Source of the DNA: Nakaseomyces glabratus
Taxonomy: Eukaryota; Ascomycota; Saccharomycetes; Saccharomycetales; Saccharomycetaceae
Reading direction: 5' to 3'
NCBI RefSeq assembly: GCF_010111755.1
Contig: NC_088963.1
Location: 806,001-870,000, forward strand
DNA length: 64,000 bases
A model generated the notes under the pieces. That model ran no database searches. It was not told the origin of the DNA and saw only the letters and a program-made list of their open reading frames with translations. A program made the position numbers and the translations under genes. The first letter of the stretch is position 1. Each line of letters begins with the position of its first letter. Below are positions 49,931 through 59,240 of the stretch, one piece after another.

Positions 49931-51764
49931 AAATCGTTAAATTTGTTTTTTTTTTCCACAAAAAAAAAAATTTCTTCTGTTTTTAAGTTTCCCAATTTTG
50001 GAATTTCAGATCTTTTACTTCCATTTTGATTTTGATTTTATTTTTACTAAATTGGGTAATTTACAAGGGGGACAATTAAATCTTAAATCCTCGTTATAAC
50101 ACAATGTAGGACGGGGGCGGGTGGCATACCATTTTTTTTGCTTCCAATTCTGATTTTATTTTTTTTGTCCTTTTTTGTCTGAATGATAATGTGAGGATAG
50201 GGTGTTAAGATCTTCCTTTCTACACAGTATTCTTCCACTAGTCATCTTAGAAAGTGACCTTTGGTATTTTTTATTTTTATTTTTACTCGATCTGGGAATC
50301 CAAGTGTCGATTTTTTTACTCAGATAGGAAGGAAGAGCAAGATAAAGATGGGTCAGCTTCCTACGAGAAAGTAGAAGACGATGCAAAGAAAAAGTAAAAA
50401 TGAAAATAAGTGAAGACACTTACACTACTAAATATGGTAGTGTTATTGAATCTGCTATGGCAATTTCTTAGCCTTAAAGGAAGACCGATACAGCAACCTT
50501 TCTTTTTTCTATTTTCTAGTCTTTTGTCTTTTCGGATGTAGGATACAACTATTTCCCTCCCCCTTACTTTCTCTGAGAGACATGGACATAAAGAGAACTT
50601 TCCCACACTATCAAGTTCAAAGCTCAAGTTTTTTCGAATTCTCTCTTTTGAGCTGCATATGGATCTCTAACAAATGACAGCAGAAAAGCAATTTAGACAA
50701 GTACTTAAGTACTATTTTTAGTAGTTTTGAAAAGGGATTAGGGAAGGGGAGAGAAAGAACAGTCAATTCCCGCAGGAGACAAGAAAAAAAGAGGCGTATA
50801 AACCGCTATGTTCTTCCCCCTCCTGCAGGCCTGCATATCTAGTTGAGAAATTTACAGAGGATATCCATTTTACATCTCATTTGAGAATAATGGTGGAGGG
50901 CGGAAGGTGTAAAGCATTGAGAGATGATTGTACAATCACAGTAAAACGCCTGTACCAGAAACCCATGAAGAAAGAATTATCACGGAGATTTGGGGGGGCA
51001 CAGAATAAGAAGGCTCGACGGAAGAGATCACAAGAAGAAAACAAAAATAGCCGCAGAAGCGTGGGGAGGCAAGGGGAAGCAAGTTTGTCAAGCACTAAAC
51101 TTCCCAAAATAGGAATAGTAATGGCCCGGGTCTTAGAAATGTAGAGAGATATGAGCAAATGCCGAAATAGAAAACCCTGAATGGAATCCCTCAGAATAGG
51201 TTGTAGTAGGGATAGCAAATGTCTTAGCTGAGGGAAAAAAAACCTCTTACTATTCTTCGAAAGGAAATGTACCATACAGAAGAGCTGCAGGCATTTTGCT
51301 GAGAGACTTTTTCCCACAATCCCTACTAAGGTCCTCCTTCCACTTCCTACCCTACCCCGTTCTACACAACCACTTTGCGGTGCATGCGGTAATGGGAACC
51401 AGAACTTTGGTGGGGGGCCAGTCCCCAGCTTTAGAAGGCGTTAGGTGTGGGAAGCTAGGCTGAGGGTTGTGTTCCAACCTGGCACTAGGCTGGGCGGACA
51501 AAGGAAAGAGAACCCGATGTCCTGGCTTTTACAAAGAGAGAAGTCCTGCCTGTTGCTCTTCTGGCTCTTCTAGCACGATAATTGCTGCATGCTGTAGTGG
51601 TGCAAGATGCACTGCAAAGGTTGAGGAAAGTAACTAAAATAAGTAACTATTTCAAAACTGGATCAAGATCAAAGGCATGGACATCCACCCAACCCTTGGA
51701 AGGGTGAAGAAACTGAAAAAAAAAAAAAATGGATGGCTAGTTCTGTAGTCTTCGGTAGAAAAAG

Positions 51765-51773
51765 TATATAAAG
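51765..51773 (+). promoter_or_regulatory. TATA box of the PIR repeat gene
   Basis: TATATAAAG about 115 bp before the ATG at 51887, followed by a pyrimidine-then-A-rich leader typical of highly expressed yeast genes. Confidence 0.6.
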
Positions 51774-51886
51774 CTAAGGTTTTCTTTCTGATTTCAATTC
51801 ATTTTCTGTTTTCGATTCTGTCATTACAATTCATACATAAATCAACCAATAAAAAAAGAAATTAACTTTATATTCCCATACTTATA

Positions 51887-52894
51887 ATGCAATACAAGAA
51901 GTCCCTCGCTGCCACTGCTCTATTGGCCTCTTCCGGTTTGGCCGCTTACGTTCCAGGTAACCCATGGTCCACTTTGACCCCATCTGGTACTTACAAGGGT
52001 GGTCTAACTGACTACTCCTCTACTTTCGGTATTGCCGTTCAACCAATTGCCACTTCTTCCTCTGTCGCTAAGAGAGCTGTCTCTCAAATCGGTGACGGTC
52101 AAGTCCAAGCCGCTACCAAGACTCAAGCTGCTCCAGTTTCCCAAATCGGTGACGGTCAAATCCAAGCTACCACCAAGACTCAAGCTGCTCCAGTTTCTCA
52201 AATCGGTGACGGTCAAATCCAAGCCGCTACCAAGACTCAAGCTGCTCCAGTTTCTCAAATCGGTGATGGTCAAATCCAAGCTGCTACCAAGACTCAAGCT
52301 GCTCCAGTTTCTCAAATCGGTGACGGTCAAATCCAAGCTGCTACCAAGACTCAAGCTGCCCCAGTTTCTCAAATCGGTGACGGTCAAATCCAAGCTACCA
52401 CCAAGACTCAAGCTGCTCCAGTTTCTCAAATCGGTGACGGTCAAATCCAAGCTACCACCAAGACTACCCAAGCTGCTTCCCAAATCGGTGACGGTCAAGT
52501 CCAAGCTGCTACCAAGACTGCCAGCGCTGCTTCTCAAATTGCTGACGGCCAAGTCCAACAAAACAAGGACCCTAAGGACCCAGTTGGTGCTGTTTCCTGT
52601 AAGGTTGACGGTACCCTACAAATGAACTTGAAGGGTGGTATCTTGACTGACGAAAAGGGTAGAATTGGTTCCATTGTTGCCAACAGACAATTCCAATTCG
52701 ATGGTCCACCACCACAAGCTGGTGCCATCTACGCTGCTGGTTGGTCTTTGACCCCACAAGGTAACTTGGCTCTAGGTGACTCCGATGTCTTCTACCAATG
52801 TCTATCTGGTAACTTCTACAACTTGTACGACCAATCCATTGGTGCTCAATGTCACCCAGTTCACTTGTCTGCCATTGACTTGGTTAAGTGTTAA
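51887..52894 (+). CDS. PIR-family cell-wall protein with nine internal repeats (HSP150/PIR3-like)
   Basis: 335 residues. PIR proteins are linked to beta-1,3-glucan through ester bonds from a Gln in the repeat. It shows a signal peptide ([20 protein letters not shown]), a propeptide ending at a Kex2 site (VAKR, residue about 64), and nine repeats of the form SQIGDGQ[IV]QA[AT]TKT (last one SQIADGQ). The conserved C-terminal PIR domain carries four Cys in the order C-CKVDG side to DLVKC (VFYQCLSG and AQCHPVH between). Codon bias is extreme, suggesting high expression. It is convergent with the second PIR gene, matching the HSP150-CIS3 or PIR3-side arrangement of S. cerevisiae. Assignment to one paralogue is not possible. 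Confidence 0.95.
   Translation: MQYKKSLAATALLASSGLAAYVPGNPWSTLTPSGTYKGGLTDYSSTFGIAVQPIATSSSVAKRAVSQIGDGQVQAATKTQAAPVSQIGDGQIQATTKTQAAPVSQIGDGQIQAATKTQAAPVSQIGDGQIQAATKTQAAPVSQIGDGQIQAATKTQAAPVSQIGDGQIQATTKTQAAPVSQIGDGQIQATTKTTQAASQIGDGQVQAATKTASAASQIADGQVQQNKDPKDPVGAVSCKVDGTLQMNLKGGILTDEKGRIGSIVANRQFQFDGPPPQAGAIYAAGWSLTPQGNLALGDSDVFYQCLSGNFYNLYDQSIGAQCHPVHLSAIDLVKC
52081..52562 (+). repeat. Tandem 54-57-bp repeats encoding the PIR units
   Basis: About eight and a half near-identical units. The central ones are 57 bp (19 codons) and the last two 54 bp. Because the period is a multiple of three, two other frames (+ 52032-52625 and - 52004-52561) also stay open. Those are artefacts of the repeat. 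Confidence 0.9.
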
Positions 52895-53723
52895 AAAGAG
52901 AAAAGTATGAAGGATTAACTTATTTTTTTTCCCTCTCGCTTACTCAGCTCTTACAGATTTTTAATGATACAGAGAGGTCAACGTCTAGCAAGACTTCTGC
53001 TAGGTCTAGAGTGATGTGATACAGCTAGGTTCTGTAATTTCAAAGATCACTTCTATGATATATTAGTTTTGCGCGTTCCTCTTTTCACTTTTAAATTTTA
53101 TTCTCCCCCCACGTTTTATTCTAAAAAAAAGTATGTGGTGGACCACAGGCAATATTTTTTTCTATTTTGAAGGGTAAAAGAAAATATTTTATACCCCATG
53201 GAAGCTTTAAGAGGAGGCATTTGCTAATATGGATCTATTTTATATTGTTTTATGTTTGTTCTTTTAACTGACTTGCTTAAAGTCTCGCGAATTTATGTAG
53301 AGACTTTATTTTGTCCTGTTGAGTCCAATTTTTTTCTCCACACTTTTAATTTTGTTCGTCGTCATACAGATAGATTTTCTTTTCTTTGTCTTAAAATCAT
53401 ACAAATATAAACTTTTTGAAAAGTTCTATCAATTTTTTTTATTCCTATTTGTTTTTTCTTCTATAGGTTTTCTGCATTCATTACATATAAATAAATATAA
53501 GCTTATATCAGTGATATAACGTATAAACTATTTTTTCATCTACTGAAAGAAAAAGATACTTTAATTATGTCAAAAGAATATTTGTAAATTAGACTATTTT
53601 TTTTGCGTTTGTATATTTGTGTGTGTGGGGGGGGGGGGGGGTATCATTCTCTATACATCGAAAGTATATAGATTTTTTATGGGATGGGGTTTAATAATAT
53701 AGCACATTTTGATTTGCTGTTAC
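52895..53723. other. Convergent spacer between the two PIR genes
   Basis: 829 bp, AT-rich with poly(T) and a GT-plus-G15 run (53620-53641). No gene was seen. Confidence 0.5.
53627..53641. repeat. G15 homopolymer tract preceded by a short GT run
   Basis: Fifteen consecutive G bases directly after GTGTGT. A length-variable site is likely. Confidence 0.9.
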
Positions 53724-54356
53724 TTAACAGTCAACCAAGGACAAGACTTCCAAGTGGATTGGGTGACATTGTTCAGCGATGTATTCGTCGTACAAGTTGT
53801 AGAAGTTACCGGAAGAACATTGGTAGAAGACATCGGAGTCACCTAGGGCCAAGTTACCCTCTGGAGTGACGGACCAGCCGGCGGCGTAGATGGCACCAGC
53901 TTGTGGTGGTGGACCATCGAATTGGAATTGTCTGTTGGAGACAATGGAACCGATTCTACCCTTACCGTCTCTTAGGATACCGTTCTCTAGCTCCATGACC
54001 AAAGTACCGTCAGCCTTACAGGACTTGTTGACGATGGTGATGTTTGGAGAAGAAGTGGTGGAAGAAGCGGCAGAAGAAGTAGAAGAGGATGGGGCCAAAG
54101 TAGATGTCGTGGAAGTTGACACTAGGGACTTTGAGACGACGGACTTAGAGTCGATGGATTGGACGGCGATACCGAAAGTAGATGTGAAGTTGACGGCGGC
54201 ACCAGAGAAAGTGGCGTTTGGAGCGAAAGTAGAGAAGTTGTCACCTGGGGTGAAGAACTTGGTAGTGGTTGGCTTAGTTTCAGTGGTGGTTGGGGAAGTG
54301 GTGGCAGCGGAAGCGGCAGAGGCCATAGCCAATAGTGAAATCTTGTTGAATTGCAT
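53724..54356 (-). CDS. CIS3/PIR4-like cell-wall protein lacking PIR repeats
   Basis: 210 residues (S. cerevisiae Cis3/Pir4, 227). It has a signal peptide ([17 protein letters not shown]), a Thr/Ser-rich stretch that should be O-mannosylated, and a complete C-terminal PIR domain with four Cys ([26 protein letters not shown]). No SQIGDGQ-type repeat and no Lys-Arg Kex2 site are present. At the equivalent place the sequence reads [10 protein letters not shown]. Without the repeat Gln, ester linkage to glucan is not expected; disulphide retention through the Cys domain is possible. Order and orientation (convergent with the repeat PIR gene) match YJL159W-YJL158C. Confidence 0.92.
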   Translation of the reverse strand: MQFNKISLLAMASAASAATTSPTTTETKPTTTKFFTPGDNFSTFAPNATFSGAAVNFTSTFGIAVQSIDSKSVVSKSLVSTSTTSTLAPSSSTSSAASSTTSSPNITIVNKSCKADGTLVMELENGILRDGKGRIGSIVSNRQFQFDGPPPQAGAIYAAGWSVTPEGNLALGDSDVFYQCSSGNFYNLYDEYIAEQCHPIHLEVLSLVDC

Positions 54357-54585
54357 TGTGTATTTGTGTTGTTATCTTTATAATAAGTGTGGGGGGGATG
54401 GGATTCAGTATAGTAGGGTGTTGTTGTTTTTTAGCGAATGTACAGTTTTAATTGTTTGGTGGGGATTTTATATTCTATTTGCTGTAATACAAATTTGAAA
54501 TTCTCGACGGGGATCTAATCTGAGAAACAAATAAGTTTTCAGAAAGAAATAGAAGTGCAAGGAGAATTATGAATAATTGTCAAAA

Positions 54586-54594
54586 CCTTTTATA
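54586..54594 (-). promoter_or_regulatory. TATA box of the CIS3-like gene
   Basis: TATAAAAGG on the minus strand, about 230 bp before the ATG at 54356. Confidence 0.45.
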
Positions 54595-54956
54595 CAAGAA
54601 AAAAAAAGAAGATTGTCATCTTTAAGAAAAACAATTGAAAGGATCCGAGGGGAACGTTGTTTTGATTTCTAGTTGTTTTTTGTTGTTTTTTTTTCAAATT
54701 AAATTCTCCTCTTCACCATCAGTATAGTAATACGGGCTTTGTGTGTGTTGGAAGTTATTTAGACTTGCGAATATGGGATGGGGTCACATACAATAACAAG
54801 ACAATCAAAACAAATAGCAGGTCCTGTAGACGTGCGTTTTTCTGTTTCCTAAGCATTTTGCGTGGTAGAAGTTCTCTATAGTCTTGAATGTATGGTTGTG
54901 CGATTGTTTTGTTTCTCAGTGACTTTTGCCTTTGGTGTTTGCAATGAACATTGCTC

Positions 54957-54980
54957 TGTGTGTGTGTGTGTGTGTGTGTG
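54957..54980. repeat. (TG)12 microsatellite
   Basis: Twelve uninterrupted TG dinucleotides, followed by further degenerate GT/ACAC sequence to about 55080. Confidence 0.9.
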
Positions 54981-55947
54981 TTCAAATGAGAGAGCCTACC
55001 GCACTCTTGTTACAACTTGTCTTCTACACACACACTCGTCGGTCTATAGTGTGTATTTGTGTATTTGTGTATTTGCGTTTTTGCGTTTTTTCTGTTTTGC
55101 GTTCTGTGTTAGGGAGTATATGCCTACGGGACCTTCTGTGTGAGTACATTAAAATAGAAAAGTGTTAATCGCGAAATCAGGATTACTACGGGCTTGGGTC
55201 GGCAAGCTCGAGGCCACTCTGCGCCGAATCTCTGGGCCCGTAAGGAAATCTCAAAACAGTCACAAAGTGATTCTGGAACTTTTTTCGCAGAGGGAGAGAA
55301 ACTCGATTTTCCTCTTCGCTCGAACTCGACGTCCGATTCGATTCGATTTCATATTTTTCGGGTGTTTTGTGTTGTGAGTTTGCGAGGCCAAAACTGCCCA
55401 CACAAATACACGTACGGGTCATTGTTAGTTTCCACTTCATTGTCATTATTCCTGTTTGGTAATACTATAACAGTCCTGATTAGGAATTACTTCCCTGTTT
55501 GATGGCTTACGACTATAGAGGCTTCTCCCTTCCCTACTGGGGACAGGTGAAGAATTCTAATTGCGGAGGGACCACACAGAGAAGTATGTGGTATACGTCG
55601 GGGGGGAGGGGGGTTGTGTGTGGGACGCTAGTTTCACAGAGCCACTTTAGAGGAAAAAAAGTGCCGCAATGTGTGAGCTTCCAGTAACGAATGGCGGGGG
55701 GGGAGGGGATCACAGGGGTATCGTACACTGGACCTGTCATACTATATTACAGAAACGGGTTGAAAACTTTCTCGTTTATTTACATGGACGGACGTGGCAT
55801 ACTTGAATACGGTAAGTTGTCAACAAAGGAAATGAAATGAAATGGAAATGCAATTGAAATGGGAATTGCCTGTGCTTATTAAAGATGCGAAAGTACACAT
55901 GTATACACACACACATGAAGAGAGAGAGAGAAATGTTTCGTGTTCTC

Positions 55948-57174
55948 TCACTCTTGGTACATGACTGAGAAGGGGCCCGCCTCAGGGGCCGGCAGATCTG
56001 AGCCGCGCCACTTGTCTATAAATGTATCTAGAGGTTCTACGGTACAAGCTTTGCGGCCGTCGTTGATTCCCGTGTATAGCAATTGGCACTGGTGTGCATT
56101 CGGTACGAGTTTGAGGGCCCTGTGACTGTAGCTAGTGCTAGTGCCAGTACCGCTGGTGTATCCGAGGACGAGGCTGCTGCTCTCGATCCCATACGGTGCA
56201 CTGGCTGAGCCAGTGCCAGTGCCCGTGATTCCACGGGTGCCAAATCCCATTATTGCCGCAAGCCATGACTTCCATCGGAAGTACATAGTCTCATGTGTGA
56301 CTTCGAAGCTGTCTACGGCAAAAAGCTTGTGTTCTGGGAAACGTCGTTTCAGGTGGCTGAATAAGAGGGCTGCCTGTGACGGCACGTAAACTTCTGTGCC
56401 GCAAGCGACATTCTCGGCCGGCGGCAAACAGAGCTGGACGGCCAGCTCGCACAGCGGGTCCATTCCCATGCCCTGGCCCAGGTACGTGCGCGACATGTCC
56501 GAGGTGTTGACAAAGCATTGCTCCCACTCCCCCGCACTTGCACTGCCACTTGCACTGCCACCAGCGCCAGCACTGGTGTTAACGTTCCCGCAATCGGGGC
56601 GGACACGTACCAGATCCGGGGCAAGGTTCTGCAACACGTCATCAAACATTACCACGTGCACGGGATCTTCCTCGGCGATTGAGCTGGCGGTGCTGTACTC
56701 CAGCGGCAGGAGGTCGGCCAGCCTCATGTCCTGCAGCGTGGCGGGTGTCCCGAACACCGCTTGGTCATCGCCCAACACCCACACATTCTCCGAGACCTGT
56801 CGGGTCTCGCCCGGATGCTGTGGGCTGGGGTATAAGGGCATCATGTACACCTTGACGCGGCTGAGCAGCTGCCTGTCTACCACTGGTTCCAGGTACCGCA
56901 TAGCCGCCGACAGGATCTCCATGGACTGCCTGTAGTTGGAGAACACGTTCACCACAGTGAGATCGTAGTACGGGTACTCGTTCAGCTTGTAGTCGACCAG
57001 GAGGTACTTTGCAAGACACGTAGCCACGCTCCGCAGCAGATCCGCGGTAAGTGCATTCTGTTGTCTCTGGTGTCGTAGTCTATAGTCATACGTAATGAAG
57101 AAGTTGGAGCGGGCAACCGGGAGATTCACCCACGCCAGGTAGTCCCTCAGACTCTTGCTCAGGCATCGAGACAT
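55948..57174 (-). CDS. YKL162C-like mitochondrial protein of unknown function
   Basis: 408 residues from the ATG at 57174 (S. cerevisiae YKL162C about 402; an upstream GTG-initiated extension is discounted). The N terminus is rich in basic and hydroxylated residues (MSRCLSKSLRDYLAWVNLPV), compatible with mitochondrial import. The body (YYDLTVVNVFSNYRQSMEIL; VHVVMFDDVLQNLAPDLVRV) may be a divergent NDUFAF7/MidA-type methyltransferase fold. The usual glycine-rich SAM motif is not recognisable, so activity is doubtful. Two Gly/Ser/Ala/Thr-rich insertions are present. The gene is markedly GC-rich: 37 of 60 bases in 56581-56640. Position beside the PIR genes matches YKL163W-YKL162C. Confidence 0.75.
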   Translation of the reverse strand: MSRCLSKSLRDYLAWVNLPVARSNFFITYDYRLRHQRQQNALTADLLRSVATCLAKYLLVDYKLNEYPYYDLTVVNVFSNYRQSMEILSAAMRYLEPVVDRQLLSRVKVYMMPLYPSPQHPGETRQVSENVWVLGDDQAVFGTPATLQDMRLADLLPLEYSTASSIAEEDPVHVVMFDDVLQNLAPDLVRVRPDCGNVNTSAGAGGSASGSASAGEWEQCFVNTSDMSRTYLGQGMGMDPLCELAVQLCLPPAENVACGTEVYVPSQAALLFSHLKRRFPEHKLFAVDSFEVTHETMYFRWKSWLAAIMGFGTRGITGTGTGSASAPYGIESSSLVLGYTSGTGTSTSYSHRALKLVPNAHQCQLLYTGINDGRKACTVEPLDTFIDKWRGSDLPAPEAGPFSVMYQE

Positions 57175-58299
57175 TATCTGTTTTTTTGATATATACACAA
57201 GCTCTCCCTACCAATATCTTAATGATACACATGCCAGTATATTTTCTTACATAGTGTTGTGTACTAATGTGTACTAATACCATTCCATCGCAAGCATTGT
57301 TCACTTTCATCTATTGTTTTTTTCCTAAACCAATCAAAAAGAAACATTGCTCATCTAATTACTACACTTCTAACGATCTATTGAGTCTGTCTACAAGAGA
57401 CACAGCAATTCCTACAGTTGTGGTTCCGAATGCTATCTCCACAACCTAAACATTAAAAATCTAAAGCTAAAGAAAATAAATAGAGATATGGATCCCGTGC
57501 ACAATTAAGTGACTTTGTAACCACATCACAACATCACCACAGACGTAATGCTGGGAATGGACCAGAAACGGGTGACAACAGATTTATACGTAATCACAAA
57601 TGCACGGACACTTAGACACCTACGTAGCCACCAAGGGAGAAACACCATGTGCAAGAGACATCCGGACAGGGAGGAACTTCTACCTCCAGGACGCAGTACA
57701 GCTCTATTGTGCTGCAACAAGTTAGGAAATGTGGAAAGAGGCAAAAAAAAAGACCAGTCTGCGAAGAAACGGACGCACAACAGATTACAAAGAAATAATT
57801 GAAAGGGGAAAAACAGGGGCCAAAATGCAATCCCATCACACTCTTACCCTGTAGCCCCCCCACCCCCCGAAAAGTTCTGCGGGCTTTTGTTTCGAACATT
57901 CCGCTTTTCCTATTGTGGTGGAACTTATCAATTTGATTTATTGGTTAGCCCCTTACAAATAGGACTAGACTACGACATATTCTAGGAGATTAGTTGTAAG
58001 CGTATTAGAGATGAAATCCTTTGAGCGATAAAACTAAAGTGCGCCTGCGTCGTACGTACCCTTCTGTGCTCTTCCCAAGTTTCTTTCTTGCTTGTCTAAT
58101 TGGCATACACTGACCTGTGGGGGGGGGGGATGACGAAGATGAGGCCTTTCTTTTGTGCCCAAGGACAGAGCGTAGCAGCGATGGCACAGTGGAAATTGAG
58201 AATTGAAACTTAAACACCGAGTAACTCCCTAAGGGGGGTGACAAGGGGACGAGAGTAGATTGCTGTTCCTTGTTCCCGAAAGGATTTACTTTCGCTGTG

Positions 58300-58307
58300 T
58301 ATAAAAG
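58300..58307 (+). promoter_or_regulatory. TATA box of PMP3
   Basis: TATAAAAG 137 bp before the PMP3 ATG, directly followed by GGG (an AGGGG stress-response core). Confidence 0.6.
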
Positions 58308-58375
58308 GGGCCTTACTTTTTAGAAACTATAAAAACAACCCCATCGCTCTCCGAACTCATATTTAACCGCATTGA

Positions 58376-58412
58376 ACAATATTAGACAATATTAGACAAT
58401 ATTAAACAATAC
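58376..58412 (+). repeat. Tandem 10-bp repeats in the PMP3 leader
   Basis: ACAATATTAG is repeated three times with a partial fourth copy, probably within the 5' untranslated region, ending about 30 bp before the ATG. Confidence 0.85.
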
Positions 58413-58443
58413 CAAAAAAACACTCACACATTATAAAACAGAA

Positions 58444-58611
58444 ATGGATTCAACCAAGATCGTCAACATTTTCCTAGCTATCTTTTTGCCACCAGTCGCT
58501 GTCTTCTCCGCTAGAGGTTTCGGTACTGAATGTATACTGAGTATCATCCTGACCATCTGTGCGTGGTTCCCAGGTATGCTTTACGCCTTGTACGTTGTGT
58601 TGACCGACTAA
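58444..58611 (+). CDS. PMP3: PMP3, small hydrophobic plasma-membrane proteolipid
   Basis: 55 residues, the same length as S. cerevisiae Pmp3 (YDR276C) and of the UPF0057/RCI2 family. Two membrane helices flank a short turn: KIVNIFLAIFLPPVAVF and CILSIILTICAWFPGMLYAL. The family hallmarks FLPPVAVF and WFPGMLYAL are intact. Loss in yeast hyperpolarises the plasma membrane and raises sensitivity to cations. Strong codon bias and a TATA promoter suggest high, stress-linked expression. Confidence 0.96.
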   Translation: MDSTKIVNIFLAIFLPPVAVFSARGFGTECILSIILTICAWFPGMLYALYVVLTD

Positions 58612-58818
58612 ACATAACATAAACATAAGGGGAAAAAAAACAATCAAAAACGGGAACTTTCAATAACCCAACACAAATATTTGCATTCAAAAAATCTAAA
58701 ATTTTTTTCTTAATAGTTTATTCCTATTAATTTTTTATTTCTATACCCTCTCCCTTCCTAAGTAATTTCTAATACTATAATTACATTGTCTTCAGAAACC
58801 ACAATAAAAAAAAAATGG

Positions 58819-59046
58819 CTAGCTCTTTATCCTGTAATCGTACTCATAGCCGGATATCCTCCGGTAGTATGCTATGTGTCGGATACAATAGTCGATGAGC
58901 CGGGCTACGTACAGTACGATATCGATCGCATCGAGTAGTAGGATTGGTGCCAACAGCAGCAAGATGAGCACACTGCACGCCAGCTGGAACATCTTGAAGA
59001 CACGCACCAGTAATTGCTCTGCTACTTCTTGTATCAGCGATACCAT
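58819..59046 (-). CDS. Small membrane protein, probable BSC2/IRC23 relative
   Basis: 75 residues: an amphipathic start (MVSLIQEVAEQLLVRVFKMF), then one long or two short hydrophobic helices (LACSVLILLLLAPILLLDAIDIVLYVA), then a basic, Tyr-rich tail. It lies between PMP3 and the CUE-domain gene, the place of BSC2 (YDR275W) in S. cerevisiae; its duplicate IRC23 (YOR044W) is also a small membrane protein. S. cerevisiae members are longer (about 157-235). Family membership is inferred chiefly from position, and a species-specific small protein is the alternative. Confidence 0.6.
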   Translation of the reverse strand: MVSLIQEVAEQLLVRVFKMFQLACSVLILLLLAPILLLDAIDIVLYVARLIDYCIRHIAYYRRISGYEYDYRIKS

Positions 59047-59240
59047 GGTACTTCTTTATATGTGTAGAGATAGTGTGGATTCTGGTGTATAGTGTTTGAG
59101 TCATATACCCACAATTGAGAGAAAAAAAAGATATAAACATACAAATAAAGTAAATAATTACTAAGCCCTTATATATTAGTAGATTGATCTAATCTTATAC
59201 ATTTGAGGTTTTATTGAGATCAGTGGAAGTGTGACTCTAT

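Larger units (their letters stand above)
48003..51886. other. 3.9-kb gene-poor region between MCD4 and the PIR gene
   Basis: It contains one tRNA-Glu gene, a 13-base C run, an isolated Pol III B-box match, an Mcm1-type palindrome and many poly(A)/poly(T) runs. Frames up to 146 codons exist, but none shows protein-like composition or family motifs. In S. cerevisiae a leftward PIR gene (PIR1 or PIR5) lies in this interval, and I see no relic of it. The rightmost kilobase presumably holds the PIR promoter. Confidence 0.55.
54357..55947. other. 1.6-kb spacer upstream of the CIS3-like gene
   Basis: It contains a TATA-like sequence for the PIR gene, a (TG)12 microsatellite and two interrupted G tracts (55600-55613, 55696-55708). 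The small frames in both strands look like by-products of low-complexity sequence. Confidence 0.5.
57175..58443. other. 1.3-kb spacer with synteny breakpoint, upstream of PMP3
   Basis: The left flank matches S. cerevisiae YKL162C and the right flank YDR276C. It holds an interrupted C tract (57855-57868) and an 11-base G tract (58119-58129), several AGGGG/CCCCT stress-element-like cores, and the PMP3 TATA box. No gene was seen. Confidence 0.5.

Noticed and set aside
50877..51317. 146-codon minus-strand frame upstream of the PIR gene
   Set aside because: The translation is a Leu/Phe/Ser-rich string from pyrimidine-rich DNA with no domain or conserved motif, and it does not look like a PIR relic.
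52004..52625. Long antisense and alternate-frame ORFs across the PIR repeats (185 and 197 codons)
   Set aside because: The repeat period is a multiple of three and codon bias avoids stops, so these frames stay open by construction. The translations are simple repeats.
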